Assembly: GCF_044759095.2 (NCBI RefSeq) | Contig: NZ_JBIYSM020000001.1 | Coordinates: 133,376 to 197,375 of the forward strand | Length of the DNA stretch: 64,000 nucleotides | Source: JBIYSM02 sp044759095 | Lineage (GTDB): Bacteria > Bacillota > Bacilli > Brevibacillales > Brevibacillaceae | Reading direction: 5' to 3' | Shown here: positions 50,170 through 59,155 of the stretch, piece after piece | Numbering within the stretch: position 1 is the first letter of the stretch | Layout: every line of letters starts with the position of its first letter | The notes under the pieces: model-generated | What the model saw: only the letters and a program-made list of their open reading frames with translations | What the model was told of the DNA's origin: nothing | Database searches by the model: none | Program-made: the position numbers and the translations under genes

Positions 50170-50568
50170 ATGCATAAGAAATGCAGCCGCTGTGGGAAAG
50201 ACATGCACATCATGCTGCGAAACGTCGTGTACCGCAACCGCGTGAAGATTCTCAATGTGCCGGTTCATGTATGTGAGGATGACTGCTGTGCCCACTCTCA
50301 GGTCGTAGAGGTGATCAAGGACGATCTGAAAACGTTGATGGAAGAACTGGGCCAGAATCCAGAGCGACAGGCGATTGAATTTGAAGAAGTGTCAGAGTTA
50401 TCCAATTTGCTCGTATTGGTCGTAAAAGAAGGAGAAGAATCGGCCATGCGAGGTGTCGTGGAAGAGAAGGTAGATGAACTGCTCGATCTGTTCCTGCTGG
50501 CGCAATCGCTGGGGGACCAGAACTGGATGCGGGAGCTTCGCCAGCGTCTGACCAAAATCATGATCTAG
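50170..50568 (+). CDS. YgiT/MqsA-type zinc-finger protein
   Basis: The 132-aa protein has an N-terminal zinc site (CSRCGKDM and CEDDCC, residues about 5-8 and 38-43) around a short beta region (HIMLRNVVYRNRVKILNVPV), as in YgiT-type zinc fingers. The C-terminal two-thirds is helical and acidic (LKTLMEELGQN, MRGVVEEKVDELLDLFLLAQSLGD) rather than a helix-turn-helix, so it is not a full MqsA antitoxin. No toxin gene is adjacent. The function is unknown. A GAGGTGA ribosome binding site precedes the ATG. Confidence 0.75.
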   Translation: MHKKCSRCGKDMHIMLRNVVYRNRVKILNVPVHVCEDDCCAHSQVVEVIKDDLKTLMEELGQNPERQAIEFEEVSELSNLLVLVVKEGEESAMRGVVEEKVDELLDLFLLAQSLGDQNWMRELRQRLTKIMI

Positions 50569-50577
50569 TGTTATCAG

Positions 50578-50613
50578 AGGGGTGTCCTCGCTGCGAGGAC
50601 ACCCCTTTTTTCC
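50578..50613 (+). terminator. Terminator after the zinc-finger gene
   Basis: AGGGGTGTCCTCG pairs with CGAGGACACCCCT (13 bp, 3-nt loop), followed by TTTTTC. Confidence 0.95.
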
Positions 50614-50744
50614 TCGTGTGGGAAAGGTAAGTTGGGGGAGGAGGAGCAGGTGAGACACTTGGAGGGTACTGGGCGCGTGGACTTCCAGGCGGTTTTTCCG
50701 TATACTGAAAACCAGTGAAACAGGAAGAGAGGAGTTGAGGCCAG

Positions 50745-51074
50745 ATGGCTGACACCGTTCAACTGCACTCCGTAGAGGAACTGAATCAATTTATCCAGGC
50801 AGGAGGCAAACGCCTGCTGTTTAAACACAGCACGATCTGCCCGATTAGCGCCACGGCGTATGAGGAGTTTCAAGCGTTTTTGCGTGAACAAGAGATGCCG
50901 GCGGCTGTGATTCTCGTACGGGAAGACCGTCCCGTCTCCAATGAAGTGGCCGACCGCTTTCAAATCAAGCACGAGTCGCCGCAAATTTTTCTGCTGGAAG
51001 ACGGTGCGGTGAAATGGCATACGTCTCACTGGAAGATCACCAAGGACGCGATTGCAGAAGCGATGAAGGAATAA
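50745..51074 (+). CDS. ytxJ: Monothiol bacilliredoxin YtxJ
   Basis: The 109-aa thioredoxin-fold protein has the active site KHSTICPISATAYEEF (CPIS, one resolving-type Cys only), followed by the cis-Pro loop ESPQIFLLEDG. YtxJ-type proteins remove bacillithiol from proteins in Bacillota with low-molecular-weight thiol bacillithiol, which supports the taxonomic placement. The start follows AGAGAGGAG. A strong terminator closes the gene before the CRISPR-Cas locus. Confidence 0.88.
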   Translation: MADTVQLHSVEELNQFIQAGGKRLLFKHSTICPISATAYEEFQAFLREQEMPAAVILVREDRPVSNEVADRFQIKHESPQIFLLEDGAVKWHTSHWKITKDAIAEAMKE

Positions 51075-51083
51075 GGAAAGAGG

Positions 51084-51112
51084 CTCTCTCCGATAGTCGG
51101 AGAGAGTTTTTT
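51084..51112 (+). terminator. Terminator of ytxJ
   Basis: CTCTCTCCGA-TAG-TCGGAGAGAG, followed by TTTTTTAA. Confidence 0.9.
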
Positions 51113-51311
51113 AATTGAATTTAACTTTATTACAGCTTCCGATAATAACATGTCGAGTAAAGCGCCTCCTTGATAATAGAACAGAATAGAAAAGAAGGAA
51201 AAATATTCTAAATGGTCGAAACGTGTAAACAAACGAACTTACATCAATAAAACGTGAAGGGTTGATAGAGATAATCGATTTGGCTGGTGATTTGACGGGG
51301 GGAGCCGTAAT

Positions 51312-53570
51312 ATGTCCATGAACTTCTATGCTCACACTAGAGATGACAATCAATTTCAAATGTTGAAAGATCATCTTCAAGGTGTCGCTAGTCGAAGCAT
51401 GCAATACTCAAATATTTTTGGTGCCGGGTATTTGGGGTATTTAGCTGGAATTCTGCATGATATTGGCAAGTACTCATCAGAGTTTCAACAACGCATTCGA
51501 GGTAGTCAAATTCGGGTCGATCATTCAACGGCAGGGGCACAGTGGATTGTCAAAGATGAAGTGGTTCGCGAATATTTGGGAAAAACCAATCTGGATCGTT
51601 ATTTGGCCAGATTAATTGCACATGCAATATCCGGCCATCACGGCGGGTTAAAAAACTATGGAACAGTCGATGAAGAAGGAACTTTGAAGTGTCGGCTGGC
51701 AAAAGAAGATATTAAGGATTGGTCATCTGCCTGGAAGGAAATTGAAATTGCGAAACAGGATTGGCATGCAGAGAAAGCGGCTCTCGTTTCTGGCTGGAAT
51801 AAGGACCATCCGACATGGAGTTACAGCTTTCTTGGAAGAATGCTCTACTCTTGCCTGGTTGACGCGGATTCGATCGACACCAGAGATTACTGTAATGGTG
51901 TGGATCGTGAAATAGTAAAGACAAAGCAACCGCTTTCTATCACTGAATTGCAAACTAGGTTTAACGAATATATGTCGAAAAAACTGGAACATATTACGGA
52001 TACCCCCATCAATCAAAAGCGGAGACAAATTCTCGCTGCTTGTCAGCGTCAGGCCGACGCAACACCAAGGATGTTTTCTTTAACCGTTCCAACCGGCGGC
52101 GGCAAAACGTTATCCTCATTAGCTTTTGCTCTGCGACATGCAGTCAAGTTTGGCAAGCGCAGAATTATTTATGTTATCCCGTTCACCAGTATTATCGAGC
52201 AGAATGCCGAGCAATTTCGCGCCGCACTTGGAGAAGATGCCGTTTTGGAACACCACAGTAATTTTTCTTATGAAGAATATGAGGAAAACTATGGAAGTGA
52301 TGACGTTCGCCGTTTAAAACTAAGTGCCGAGAATTGGGATGCACCTGTAGTTGTAACCACTTCTGTGCAATTTTTCGAATCGCTGTTTTCCAATCAACGC
52401 AGCAAATGCCGGAAGCTGCACAACATTGCGAATTCTGTGATTATCCTTGACGAAGTGCAGAGCACACCGAGAGGGTACATGAAGCCTTGTTTACAAGCTC
52501 TTGGGGAATTGGTCGAATCATACGGATGTACAGTTGTTCTCTGCACGGCGACGCAGCCATCGTGGCAAGGGCTGGGCGTGCAGGTAACGGAAATTATGGA
52601 TACCCCTGCACCCTCCGAGTTGATGGATGTTTTTAAGCGTGTAGAGGTTGTGGTGCACGGGAGCAATACGGAGATTGTGCCAGACCGTCAAATTGTCGAA
52701 TGGATGGAGGAGACCGAACAAGTTCTCTGTATTGTGAACACGCGAAAGCATGCAAAAATATTGTTTGATGAGTTGGCAAATCGTAATGTGGAGGGACTTT
52801 ACCATCTGAGCGGCCGACTTTGTGCGAAACACCGGTCGGATATCCTGGCTGAAGTCCGTGCGAGCTTGCACAATCAGTCACCTTGCAGATTGGTATCAAC
52901 TCAACTAATCGAGGCAGGCGTAGATGTGGATTTTCCGCAGGTATTGCGTGCTTACGCGGGATTGGATTCGATCGCGCAGTCGGCGGGACGCTGCAATCGG
53001 GAAGGCCGTAGAGAGTCCGGGAAAGTGATGGTATTTTACCCGGAGAAGCACGGTATGCCTTCAAAAGGCTGGATGAGAGAGACGGCGACAGAAGCGCAAA
53101 ATACGATGATGTATCGGAAAGAGCCTCCGTTATCTTTAGCGTGCATCGAAAACTATTTTGAGCGGATACATGGAATCTGTGATGGCAGGGTGGAGGAAAT
53201 CACAGATTCGGAAAAGATCATGAATCTGTTGAAAAGCAAAAAAGGCAATCTGGAAATCCCATATCAGGACATTGCGGATAAATTCAAGTTTATTGATGGA
53301 AACATGCAGACGATCGTGGTTCCTTATGATTCCAACGCTGAAGTCTTGATCGAGAAACTTTCGGCAAGCCCTTACCCGTTGAGCGCAATGCGTCAATTAC
53401 AGTCGTATACGGTACAAATTTATCAGCATGAATTCATGGAATTCCAAAGAAACAATCTGTTAAGGAACGTCGAAGGGGTCCTGTTGCTGCTTGAAAAATC
53501 TTACTATCATCCGCAGACGGGATTATTGGCGGCAACTGATTCGCCAGAGGTTGAAACGCTTATATTTTAA
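51312..53570 (+). CDS. cas3: CRISPR-associated helicase/nuclease Cas3 (type I-C)
   Basis: The 752-aa protein has an N-terminal HD nuclease (GILHDIGKYSSEF near residue 48, HAISGHHGG). A superfamily-2 helicase follows, with Walker A VPTGGGKT near residue 260, ILDEVQ near 380, and late helicase motifs RLVSTQLIEAGVDVDFP and QSAGRCNREGR. It unwinds and degrades DNA captured by Cascade. It heads the cas operon, with GGGGGGAG 8 nt before the ATG. Base composition is visibly more AT-rich than the flanking genes, consistent with horizontal acquisition. Confidence 0.95.
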   Translation: MSMNFYAHTRDDNQFQMLKDHLQGVASRSMQYSNIFGAGYLGYLAGILHDIGKYSSEFQQRIRGSQIRVDHSTAGAQWIVKDEVVREYLGKTNLDRYLARLIAHAISGHHGGLKNYGTVDEEGTLKCRLAKEDIKDWSSAWKEIEIAKQDWHAEKAALVSGWNKDHPTWSYSFLGRMLYSCLVDADSIDTRDYCNGVDREIVKTKQPLSITELQTRFNEYMSKKLEHITDTPINQKRRQILAACQRQADATPRMFSLTVPTGGGKTLSSLAFALRHAVKFGKRRIIYVIPFTSIIEQNAEQFRAALGEDAVLEHHSNFSYEEYEENYGSDDVRRLKLSAENWDAPVVVTTSVQFFESLFSNQRSKCRKLHNIANSVIILDEVQSTPRGYMKPCLQALGELVESYGCTVVLCTATQPSWQGLGVQVTEIMDTPAPSELMDVFKRVEVVVHGSNTEIVPDRQIVEWMEETEQVLCIVNTRKHAKILFDELANRNVEGLYHLSGRLCAKHRSDILAEVRASLHNQSPCRLVSTQLIEAGVDVDFPQVLRAYAGLDSIAQSAGRCNREGRRESGKVMVFYPEKHGMPSKGWMRETATEAQNTMMYRKEPPLSLACIENYFERIHGICDGRVEEITDSEKIMNLLKSKKGNLEIPYQDIADKFKFIDGNMQTIVVPYDSNAEVLIEKLSASPYPLSAMRQLQSYTVQIYQHEFMEFQRNNLLRNVEGVLLLLEKSYYHPQTGLLAATDSPEVETLIF

Positions 53571-53582
53571 AAGGGAGTTGAT

Positions 53583-54236
53583 ATGATGGGGTATGGAATA
53601 AAATTGCGAGTTTGGGGGGAGTACGCATGTTTTACCCGTCCCGAGATGAAGGTGGAACGGGTTAGCTATGATGTGATGACTCCCTCGGCTGCTCGCGGCA
53701 TTCTTGAAGCCATTCATTGGAAGCCGGCGATCCGCTGGGTCATTGATCGGATTCATGTCGTGAATCCGATTCGATTCGAAAATATCCGCAGGAATGAAGT
53801 AGAGTCCAAAGCTTCTTCAAAGAAGAAAGGAATCTATGCGGCAGAGGAACGACAGCAACGGGCGTCTATGGTGTTGCGAAATGTTCAATATATCATCGAA
53901 GCCCACTTTGAGATGACCGAGCGACGAGGAGAAGAGGATACGCCGGAGAAGCATTATAACATCTTTTTACGGCGAGTAAGGAAGGGACAATGCTTTCATC
54001 GACCTTACCTTGGCTGCCGGGAATTTCCGGCGAATTTTGAATTGCTGGAAGATAGTGCGGGTACTTTTACATACGAGAATGTTCATCCTGGCGATGTTGA
54101 TTTAGGTTATATGCTGCTGGATCAAACCTTTCACATGGATATGAAGGGCGATACGAAAGAAGTCTTCCCGCATTTCTTTCGCGCCCGGATGGTGGACAGT
54201 GTGATTGAAGTGCCTGCCTTGGCTGACGGGAGGTGA
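53583..54236 (+). CDS. cas5c: Cas5c (Cas5d), crRNA-processing Cascade subunit
   Basis: The 217-aa RAMP protein begins GIKLRVWGEYACFTRPEMKVERVSYDVMTPS, the usual I-C Cas5 start (broken here across several strands). It contains the GILEAIHWKPAIRW segment and a lysine-rich loop. Type I-C lacks Cas6, and Cas5c cuts pre-crRNA and holds the 5' handle. Tandem ATGs follow AAGGGAG. It lies 12 nt after cas3 and directly before cas8c. Confidence 0.93.
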   Translation: MMGYGIKLRVWGEYACFTRPEMKVERVSYDVMTPSAARGILEAIHWKPAIRWVIDRIHVVNPIRFENIRRNEVESKASSKKKGIYAAEERQQRASMVLRNVQYIIEAHFEMTERRGEEDTPEKHYNIFLRRVRKGQCFHRPYLGCREFPANFELLEDSAGTFTYENVHPGDVDLGYMLLDQTFHMDMKGDTKEVFPHFFRARMVDSVIEVPALADGR

Positions 54237-54240
54237 CCCG

Positions 54241-56037
54241 ATGATTTTACAGGCGTTGAACCGCTATTATCAGTTGCTGTTGGAAAGAGAAGGCGACAGT
54301 ATGCCGAGAGAGGAGTACTCGTCAGCCGATGCGTCTTTTGAAATTCATTTGGACGAAAGAGGGCATGTTGTAGCTGTTATCCCGTATGTAAATGAGAAAG
54401 GAAAGGTAGAGAAACAGACCTATAATGTACCCAAACAAGTTAAAAGGGCTGGCTCTGGAATCAATCCCTATTTTTTGTGTGATAAAGCAGAATATTTGTT
54501 TGGCTCCGCTTTATCTATGCGTGAGACATGTAGAGATGGAATGAGGAGTTTATGGAGAGATGTATTAGATAACACAAGTACTGAATCGGCTGAGATTAAC
54601 GCACTGCGTTCTTTTTTAGACTTTACGAGTGAACAGTTGTCGGATCAGCTTCACAGTTTAATTGATGACAATTTACAAAAATCGTTAAGTAGTGGAGGTC
54701 TTTGTGTTCTAAAGTACGCACCAACAGGCAAATTTTTTCATGAAGATCGACATATTCAAAGAGCTTGGGAGAACTACCACAACCAATTGCGCGGGGAAGA
54801 ATCCGGCGAAAGGGCTCAGATGTGTTTAATATCTGGAGAGCAAACGCCAGTCCATCAAATTGCCCGTCTACACCCCAGCATCAAAAATGTTGTAGGCGCA
54901 CAATCCTCTGGTGCGGCTATCGTTTCGTTCAATATCGCTTCTTTCTGTTCTTATGGACGTGACCAATCATATAATGCACCTACTTCTCAAAAAGCTGCCG
55001 ATGCCTATGGATATGTGCTAAACAAGTTTTTGGCCGATCCGAAGCATAAAGTGCGGATGAATGATACCACGGTGGTTTTTTGGGCAGAATCAGCCACTTC
55101 TAATGAGCAGGACTTGTTGTCCAGTTTATTTCAGGATTTTCAAGAGGAAGAGGATACCTCACATCCGGATGAAGAGAGCGTTAGAGCACGCGTGAAAAGT
55201 GCGGTTACGCGTATTCAACAAGGTCAACAATTCAGAGACACATTTCATGATCTGGATGCAGATACGAAGTTTTATGTTTTGGGGCTATCCCCCAATGCGG
55301 CGAGATTATCGGTTCGTTTCTGGTACACAGGAACTTTGGGGGAGATTGGAGAGCGTATTTGGTGGCACTATAAGGATTTGTCCATTATCGGACTGGACCG
55401 CAGCCCAACCATTCGAGAATTGCTGCGCGAAATTGCCGTTGGTCACGATTGGGGGAATATCCCTCCAAACATGGAAGGTCAAATGCTTCGATCCATTTTG
55501 CTCGGATTGCCTTATTCGCGGGCGGTATTTGCCCAGTTGATGAATCGAATTCGATCCGAATCCGATGATCCCAAGAAAGGTTTGCACAAGATTGGCGCAG
55601 TCCGTGCAGCCATGATCAAGGCGTATTTACTTCGTCAGCTTCGTGCAAGTAAAAATACAGTGGAAGGGGAAATCACAATGGCACTGAATGAACAATCTAC
55701 GAGTGTTCCATATCATTTGGGAAGGTTGTTCGCATGTTTGGAAAAAACACAGGTGAGCGCTTTGGGGCAAGGGATTAACGCCACGATACGCGACCGTTTC
55801 TGGGGGGCGGCGTCAGCTACGCCTGCCAACGTGTTTCCGCGATTGTTACGTTTGACTCAGCACCATATCGCCAAGGACGAAGAATGGGGGAGAAGCAATG
55901 ACCAGCGCATCCAGGAAGTGATGAACGCATTGCCGCAACAATTTCCCAAACGGTTGACATTAGAAGAACAAGGGATGTTTGCGCTTGGCTATTATCATCA
56001 AAGACAAGACCTGTACACGAAAAAATCGGAAAAGTAG
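54241..56037 (+). CDS. cas8c: Cas8c (Csd1), large Cascade subunit
   Basis: The 598-aa protein matches Csd1: MILQALNRYYQLLLE at the start, YNVPKQVKRAGSGINPYFLCDKAEY region, VGAQSSGAAIVSFNIASFCSYG, WAESATSNEQD and LSPNAARLSVRFWYTG. It recognises the PAM (TTC for I-C in general) and recruits Cas3; a small subunit may be made from an internal start, as known for other I-C systems. The true ATG at 54241 follows GGGAGGTGA and overlaps nothing; a longer frame begins inside cas5c. The stretch 54430-54760 is especially AT-rich. Confidence 0.93.
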   Translation: MILQALNRYYQLLLEREGDSMPREEYSSADASFEIHLDERGHVVAVIPYVNEKGKVEKQTYNVPKQVKRAGSGINPYFLCDKAEYLFGSALSMRETCRDGMRSLWRDVLDNTSTESAEINALRSFLDFTSEQLSDQLHSLIDDNLQKSLSSGGLCVLKYAPTGKFFHEDRHIQRAWENYHNQLRGEESGERAQMCLISGEQTPVHQIARLHPSIKNVVGAQSSGAAIVSFNIASFCSYGRDQSYNAPTSQKAADAYGYVLNKFLADPKHKVRMNDTTVVFWAESATSNEQDLLSSLFQDFQEEEDTSHPDEESVRARVKSAVTRIQQGQQFRDTFHDLDADTKFYVLGLSPNAARLSVRFWYTGTLGEIGERIWWHYKDLSIIGLDRSPTIRELLREIAVGHDWGNIPPNMEGQMLRSILLGLPYSRAVFAQLMNRIRSESDDPKKGLHKIGAVRAAMIKAYLLRQLRASKNTVEGEITMALNEQSTSVPYHLGRLFACLEKTQVSALGQGINATIRDRFWGAASATPANVFPRLLRLTQHHIAKDEEWGRSNDQRIQEVMNALPQQFPKRLTLEEQGMFALGYYHQRQDLYTKKSEK

Positions 56038-56067
56038 TCAAAAACTTACGAAAAGAGGGATAATAAG

Positions 56068-56949
56068 ATGAGTGAAAAAAAGGCACTGACGAAACGATAT
56101 GAGTTTGTGCTGTTGTTTGATGTCGAGAACGGCAATCCAAATGGCGATCCAGATGCCGGGAACTTGCCCCGGCTGGATGCAGAGACAGGTTGCGGACTGG
56201 TCACGGATGTATGCATCAAACGCAAGGTACGTAATTATGTGGAGCTTGCCAAAAGCGGAGAACCGTCATTTGAAATCTACGTGAAAGAAGCGGCGGTCTT
56301 GAATAATCTGAACAAGGAAGCATTCGAAAATAATCCGGATATTGAATTGAAGGAAAATAAAGCGGATAAGATGGAAGCGAAGAAAAAAGAAGATCAACTA
56401 ACGCTGGCACGTTGGATGTGTAACAAGTATTATGACATACGTGCATTTGGCGCTGTGATGACAACAGGAGTGAATTGTGGTCAAGTTCGGGGACCCATCC
56501 AATTCAGTTTTTCCAAAAGCATTGACCCGATTGCACCACAGGAAATAACAATCACACGGATGGCTGTCACGAATGAGAAAGATGCGGAGAAAGAGCGTAC
56601 GATGGGTAGGAAAAGTATTGTTCCTTATGGACTTTATCGTATGGAAGGGTATGTGTCGGCACCGTTAGCGAATCAGACCAATTTTGGCGAAGAAGACTTG
56701 GAAGTGCTATGGTCGGCGTTACTAAATATGTTTGACCATGATCGATCCGCTTCTCGGGGAAAGATGGCGACTCAAAAACTGATCGTCTTTGAACACGCGA
56801 CACCTTTAGGCAATGCGCCTGCGCATAAACTGTTTCAATTGGTAAAGGTTGCACGTAAATCGGGCATTGATATTGCGCGCTCCTTCGACGATTATGAAGT
56901 GTTGATCGGAGAGGCTCCACAAGGAGTTACGATTGACGAAAAATTGTAG
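56068..56949 (+). CDS. cas7c: Cas7c (Csd2), Cascade backbone subunit
   Basis: The 293-aa RAMP protein begins KRYEFVLLFDVENGNPNGDP, contains MCNKYYDIRAFGAVMTTGVNCG, QITITRMAV-like sequence in PQEITITRMAVTNEKDAE, and PYGLYRMEGYVSAP. It polymerises along the crRNA spacer. The ATG at 56068 follows AAGAGGG, 30 nt after cas8c. Confidence 0.94.
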   Translation: MSEKKALTKRYEFVLLFDVENGNPNGDPDAGNLPRLDAETGCGLVTDVCIKRKVRNYVELAKSGEPSFEIYVKEAAVLNNLNKEAFENNPDIELKENKADKMEAKKKEDQLTLARWMCNKYYDIRAFGAVMTTGVNCGQVRGPIQFSFSKSIDPIAPQEITITRMAVTNEKDAEKERTMGRKSIVPYGLYRMEGYVSAPLANQTNFGEEDLEVLWSALLNMFDHDRSASRGKMATQKLIVFEHATPLGNAPAHKLFQLVKVARKSGIDIARSFDDYEVLIGEAPQGVTIDEKL

Positions 56950-56967
56950 GTTACTGGTACAAGATGT

Positions 56968-57651
56968 ATGTTGAAAGATGAAAACGATTTTTTAATGATA
57001 TCAGGCATTCAACATTTTGCCTTTTGCGAACGTCAGTGGGCCCTAATCCATGTAGAACAACAATGGCAGGAGAATGTGCTGACCACACAAGGCCAGCACG
57101 TTCATCGCCGTGTTGATGATGATGGTTTTGATGAAACTAGAGGTGATTTGCGAGTTGTCCGCTCCATGCCGATCGTATCCGAAAATTTGAGGATTCGCGG
57201 TATCGCTGATATGGTGGAGTTCAGGCGTGTGAATGAGAAAACCGACGAAACGATTGTGTTAGATGGCCGTCAAGGGTTCTGGACGGTGGTTCCTATTGAA
57301 TACAAGAGAGGAAAACCAAAGTCCGACGACCGTGACATCGTCCAATTATGTGCCCAGGCGATATGTCTCGAAGAAATGCTGAATGTTGCTGTTCCAGCCG
57401 GGATCATATATTACGCCGAGATACGCAGAAGAGAGCGCATTGAATTAACCAAAGAACATCGGCAGCGTGTTGAAGCGCTTGTCGCAATGATGCGCCATTA
57501 TTATGATGAAGGGATTACACCTCGCGCTTTTTATAAAAAACACTGTCAACAGTGCTCGCTCCTCACAATTTGCCAACCGAAGTTGAGCGCTTCCGGCGCT
57601 AAGTCGGCTGCTGCTTATATCATGCAACACATAGGAGGGGATGAAGAATAA
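56968..57651 (+). CDS. cas4: Cas4 exonuclease (type I-C adaptation)
   Basis: The 227-aa protein has the Cas4 fold: ISGIQHFAFCERQWALIHVE with the first cluster cysteine, the PD-(D/E)XK core (WTVVPIEYKRGKP) and the C-terminal cysteine triplet HCQQCSLLTICQP of the [4Fe-4S] cluster. It trims new spacers and helps select the PAM. Only a weak ribosome binding site precedes the ATG at 56968, 18 nt after cas7c. Its stop overlaps the expected start region of cas1. Confidence 0.92.
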   Translation: MLKDENDFLMISGIQHFAFCERQWALIHVEQQWQENVLTTQGQHVHRRVDDDGFDETRGDLRVVRSMPIVSENLRIRGIADMVEFRRVNEKTDETIVLDGRQGFWTVVPIEYKRGKPKSDDRDIVQLCAQAICLEEMLNVAVPAGIIYYAEIRRRERIELTKEHRQRVEALVAMMRHYYDEGITPRAFYKKHCQQCSLLTICQPKLSASGAKSAAAYIMQHIGGDEE

Positions 57652-58679
57652 GACGACTATTGAACACGCTTTATGTGACATTGCCGGATGCCTATATCGG
57701 CTCCAAAGGTGAAACGTTACTTGTAAGTGCGAGTGGAGCAAAAGAGCTGCAGGTACCGATCTTAAATCTGGAATCGGTCATCGTGTTTGGATATAAAGGC
57801 GTGAGTCCAGATGCTATGCAACTCTGTATTGAAAACAACGTTTCCCTTGTCTACTTGACTCCTTATGGTCAGTTTAAAGCCCGTGTTACCGGGGAAACAA
57901 AGGGTAATGTGCATTTGAGGCGCACGCAATATCGTTGGAGTGATAATGATGAGAAGACACTTTTGCTCGCTCAACGTTTTTTGTACGCCAAGATAGCCAA
58001 TGCTAAGACATCGGTTCAACGGACATTGCGTGATTACCCAGATCGAGTAAACAAGGATCAATTTAAATCTGTGATCTCCATGCTTGATCGACAGATAAGA
58101 GAAGTGAGGAATAGCAAATCGCTCGATCAACTGCGAGGTGCTGAAGGGCTGGCGGCTCGTCATTACTTCTCCATCATTTCAGAACAAGTACTTGTAAACA
58201 AAGAGTCCTTCCCATTTCCCGGGAGAGTAAAAAGGCCGCCAACAGATCGAATTAATGCGTTGTTATCGTTCTTGTACACTTTACTGGCTAATGATGTGAC
58301 TCATGCGATAGAATCAGTCGGGTTAGACCCGCAATTAGGTTTTTTGCATCGGGATCGCTCGGGAAGAAATAGTCTGGCATTAGACCTTATGGAGGAATTT
58401 CGAGTATATTTGGCAGATCGCACAGCATTAACATTGATTAATCGTCAGCAACTTTCTCCAAACGACTTCATTGAGAAGGAATCAGGAGCATTTATCTTGA
58501 CAGACGATGCCCGTAAAACCGTGCTGACTGAATGGCAGCAGCGCAAGAGGGATGAGATTCGTCATCCGTTTCTTGATGAGAAGATAGCTATCGGGTTGTT
58601 GCCTTATGCTCAAGCGATGTTGTTGGCAAGGTACATGCGAGGGGATTTGGATGATTATCCTCCATTTTTCTGGAAATAG
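57648..58679 (+). CDS. cas1: Cas1 integrase (type I-C)
   Basis: The 343-aa adaptation integrase shows NTLYVTLPDAYIGSKGETLLV at the start (split), the metal-binding GAEGLAARHYF, the DPQLGFLHRDRSGRNSLALD region and LMEEFR. The family start is M-R/K-R/K-LLNTLYV. Here the aligned codon is ATA (57648), 9 nt after AGGAGGGG and overlapping the cas4 stop, followed by RRLLNTLYV. The nearest canonical start is TTG at 57660, too far from the ribosome binding site. Initiation may thus be at AUA, or be weak. Confidence 0.9.
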   Translation: MRRLLNTLYVTLPDAYIGSKGETLLVSASGAKELQVPILNLESVIVFGYKGVSPDAMQLCIENNVSLVYLTPYGQFKARVTGETKGNVHLRRTQYRWSDNDEKTLLLAQRFLYAKIANAKTSVQRTLRDYPDRVNKDQFKSVISMLDRQIREVRNSKSLDQLRGAEGLAARHYFSIISEQVLVNKESFPFPGRVKRPPTDRINALLSFLYTLLANDVTHAIESVGLDPQLGFLHRDRSGRNSLALDLMEEFRVYLADRTALTLINRQQLSPNDFIEKESGAFILTDDARKTVLTEWQQRKRDEIRHPFLDEKIAIGLLPYAQAMLLARYMRGDLDDYPPFFWK

Positions 58680-58693
58680 CAGGTGAAGTATGG

Positions 58694-58984
58694 ATGATGG
58701 TGTTAATCACTTATGATGTCAGTACACAGTCTGTTGCAGGGCAAAAAAGACTGCGGAAGGTCGCTCGGTTATGTGAAAATTATGGACAGCGTGTACAAAA
58801 TTCAGTGTTTGAGTGCTTGATGGATCCTCATCAGTTCGCAGAATTGCAGTTTCAATTGCAAAAGATTATTAATCCAGAGACTGACAGTTTGCGGTTCTAT
58901 CACCTGGGGTCAAAATGGAAAGGGAAAGTAGAGCATATAGGTGCAAAACAGGGGTATGATCCGGAGGGATTTATGATGATTTAA
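58694..58984 (+). CDS. cas2: Cas2 (type I-C)
   Basis: The 96-aa ferredoxin-fold protein starts MMVLITYDVSTQSVAGQKRL and has the LRFYHLGSKWKGKVEHIGAK end typical of I-C Cas2. It forms the Cas1-Cas2 complex that inserts spacers. AGGTGA lies 7 nt before the ATG, 14 nt after cas1. Confidence 0.95.
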   Translation: MMVLITYDVSTQSVAGQKRLRKVARLCENYGQRVQNSVFECLMDPHQFAELQFQLQKIINPETDSLRFYHLGSKWKGKVEHIGAKQGYDPEGFMMI

Positions 58985-59155
58985 TGAGTGCGAACCCCAA
59001 GTGAACATTAGAAACCAGTGTGGTTCGCAAGCCTGATTCCTCAATATTTGTGATATAGTACCCCGTTATGGGCGGATGTGGATTCAAACATCTTGTATGG
59101 GTTCGCGGAAACAAGTTAAAAAACTTAAGCGTGACAAGTGTTTATTGGAAGTACT
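58985..59155 (+). promoter_or_regulatory. CRISPR leader
   Basis: The 171 bp between cas2 and the first repeat contain GTGCGAACCCCAAGTGAACA, with a downstream inverted partner GGTTCGC (TGCGAACC/GGTTCGCA type), and a TATAGT hexamer around 59053-59058 that may drive pre-crRNA transcription. New spacers would be added at this end. Confidence 0.7.
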
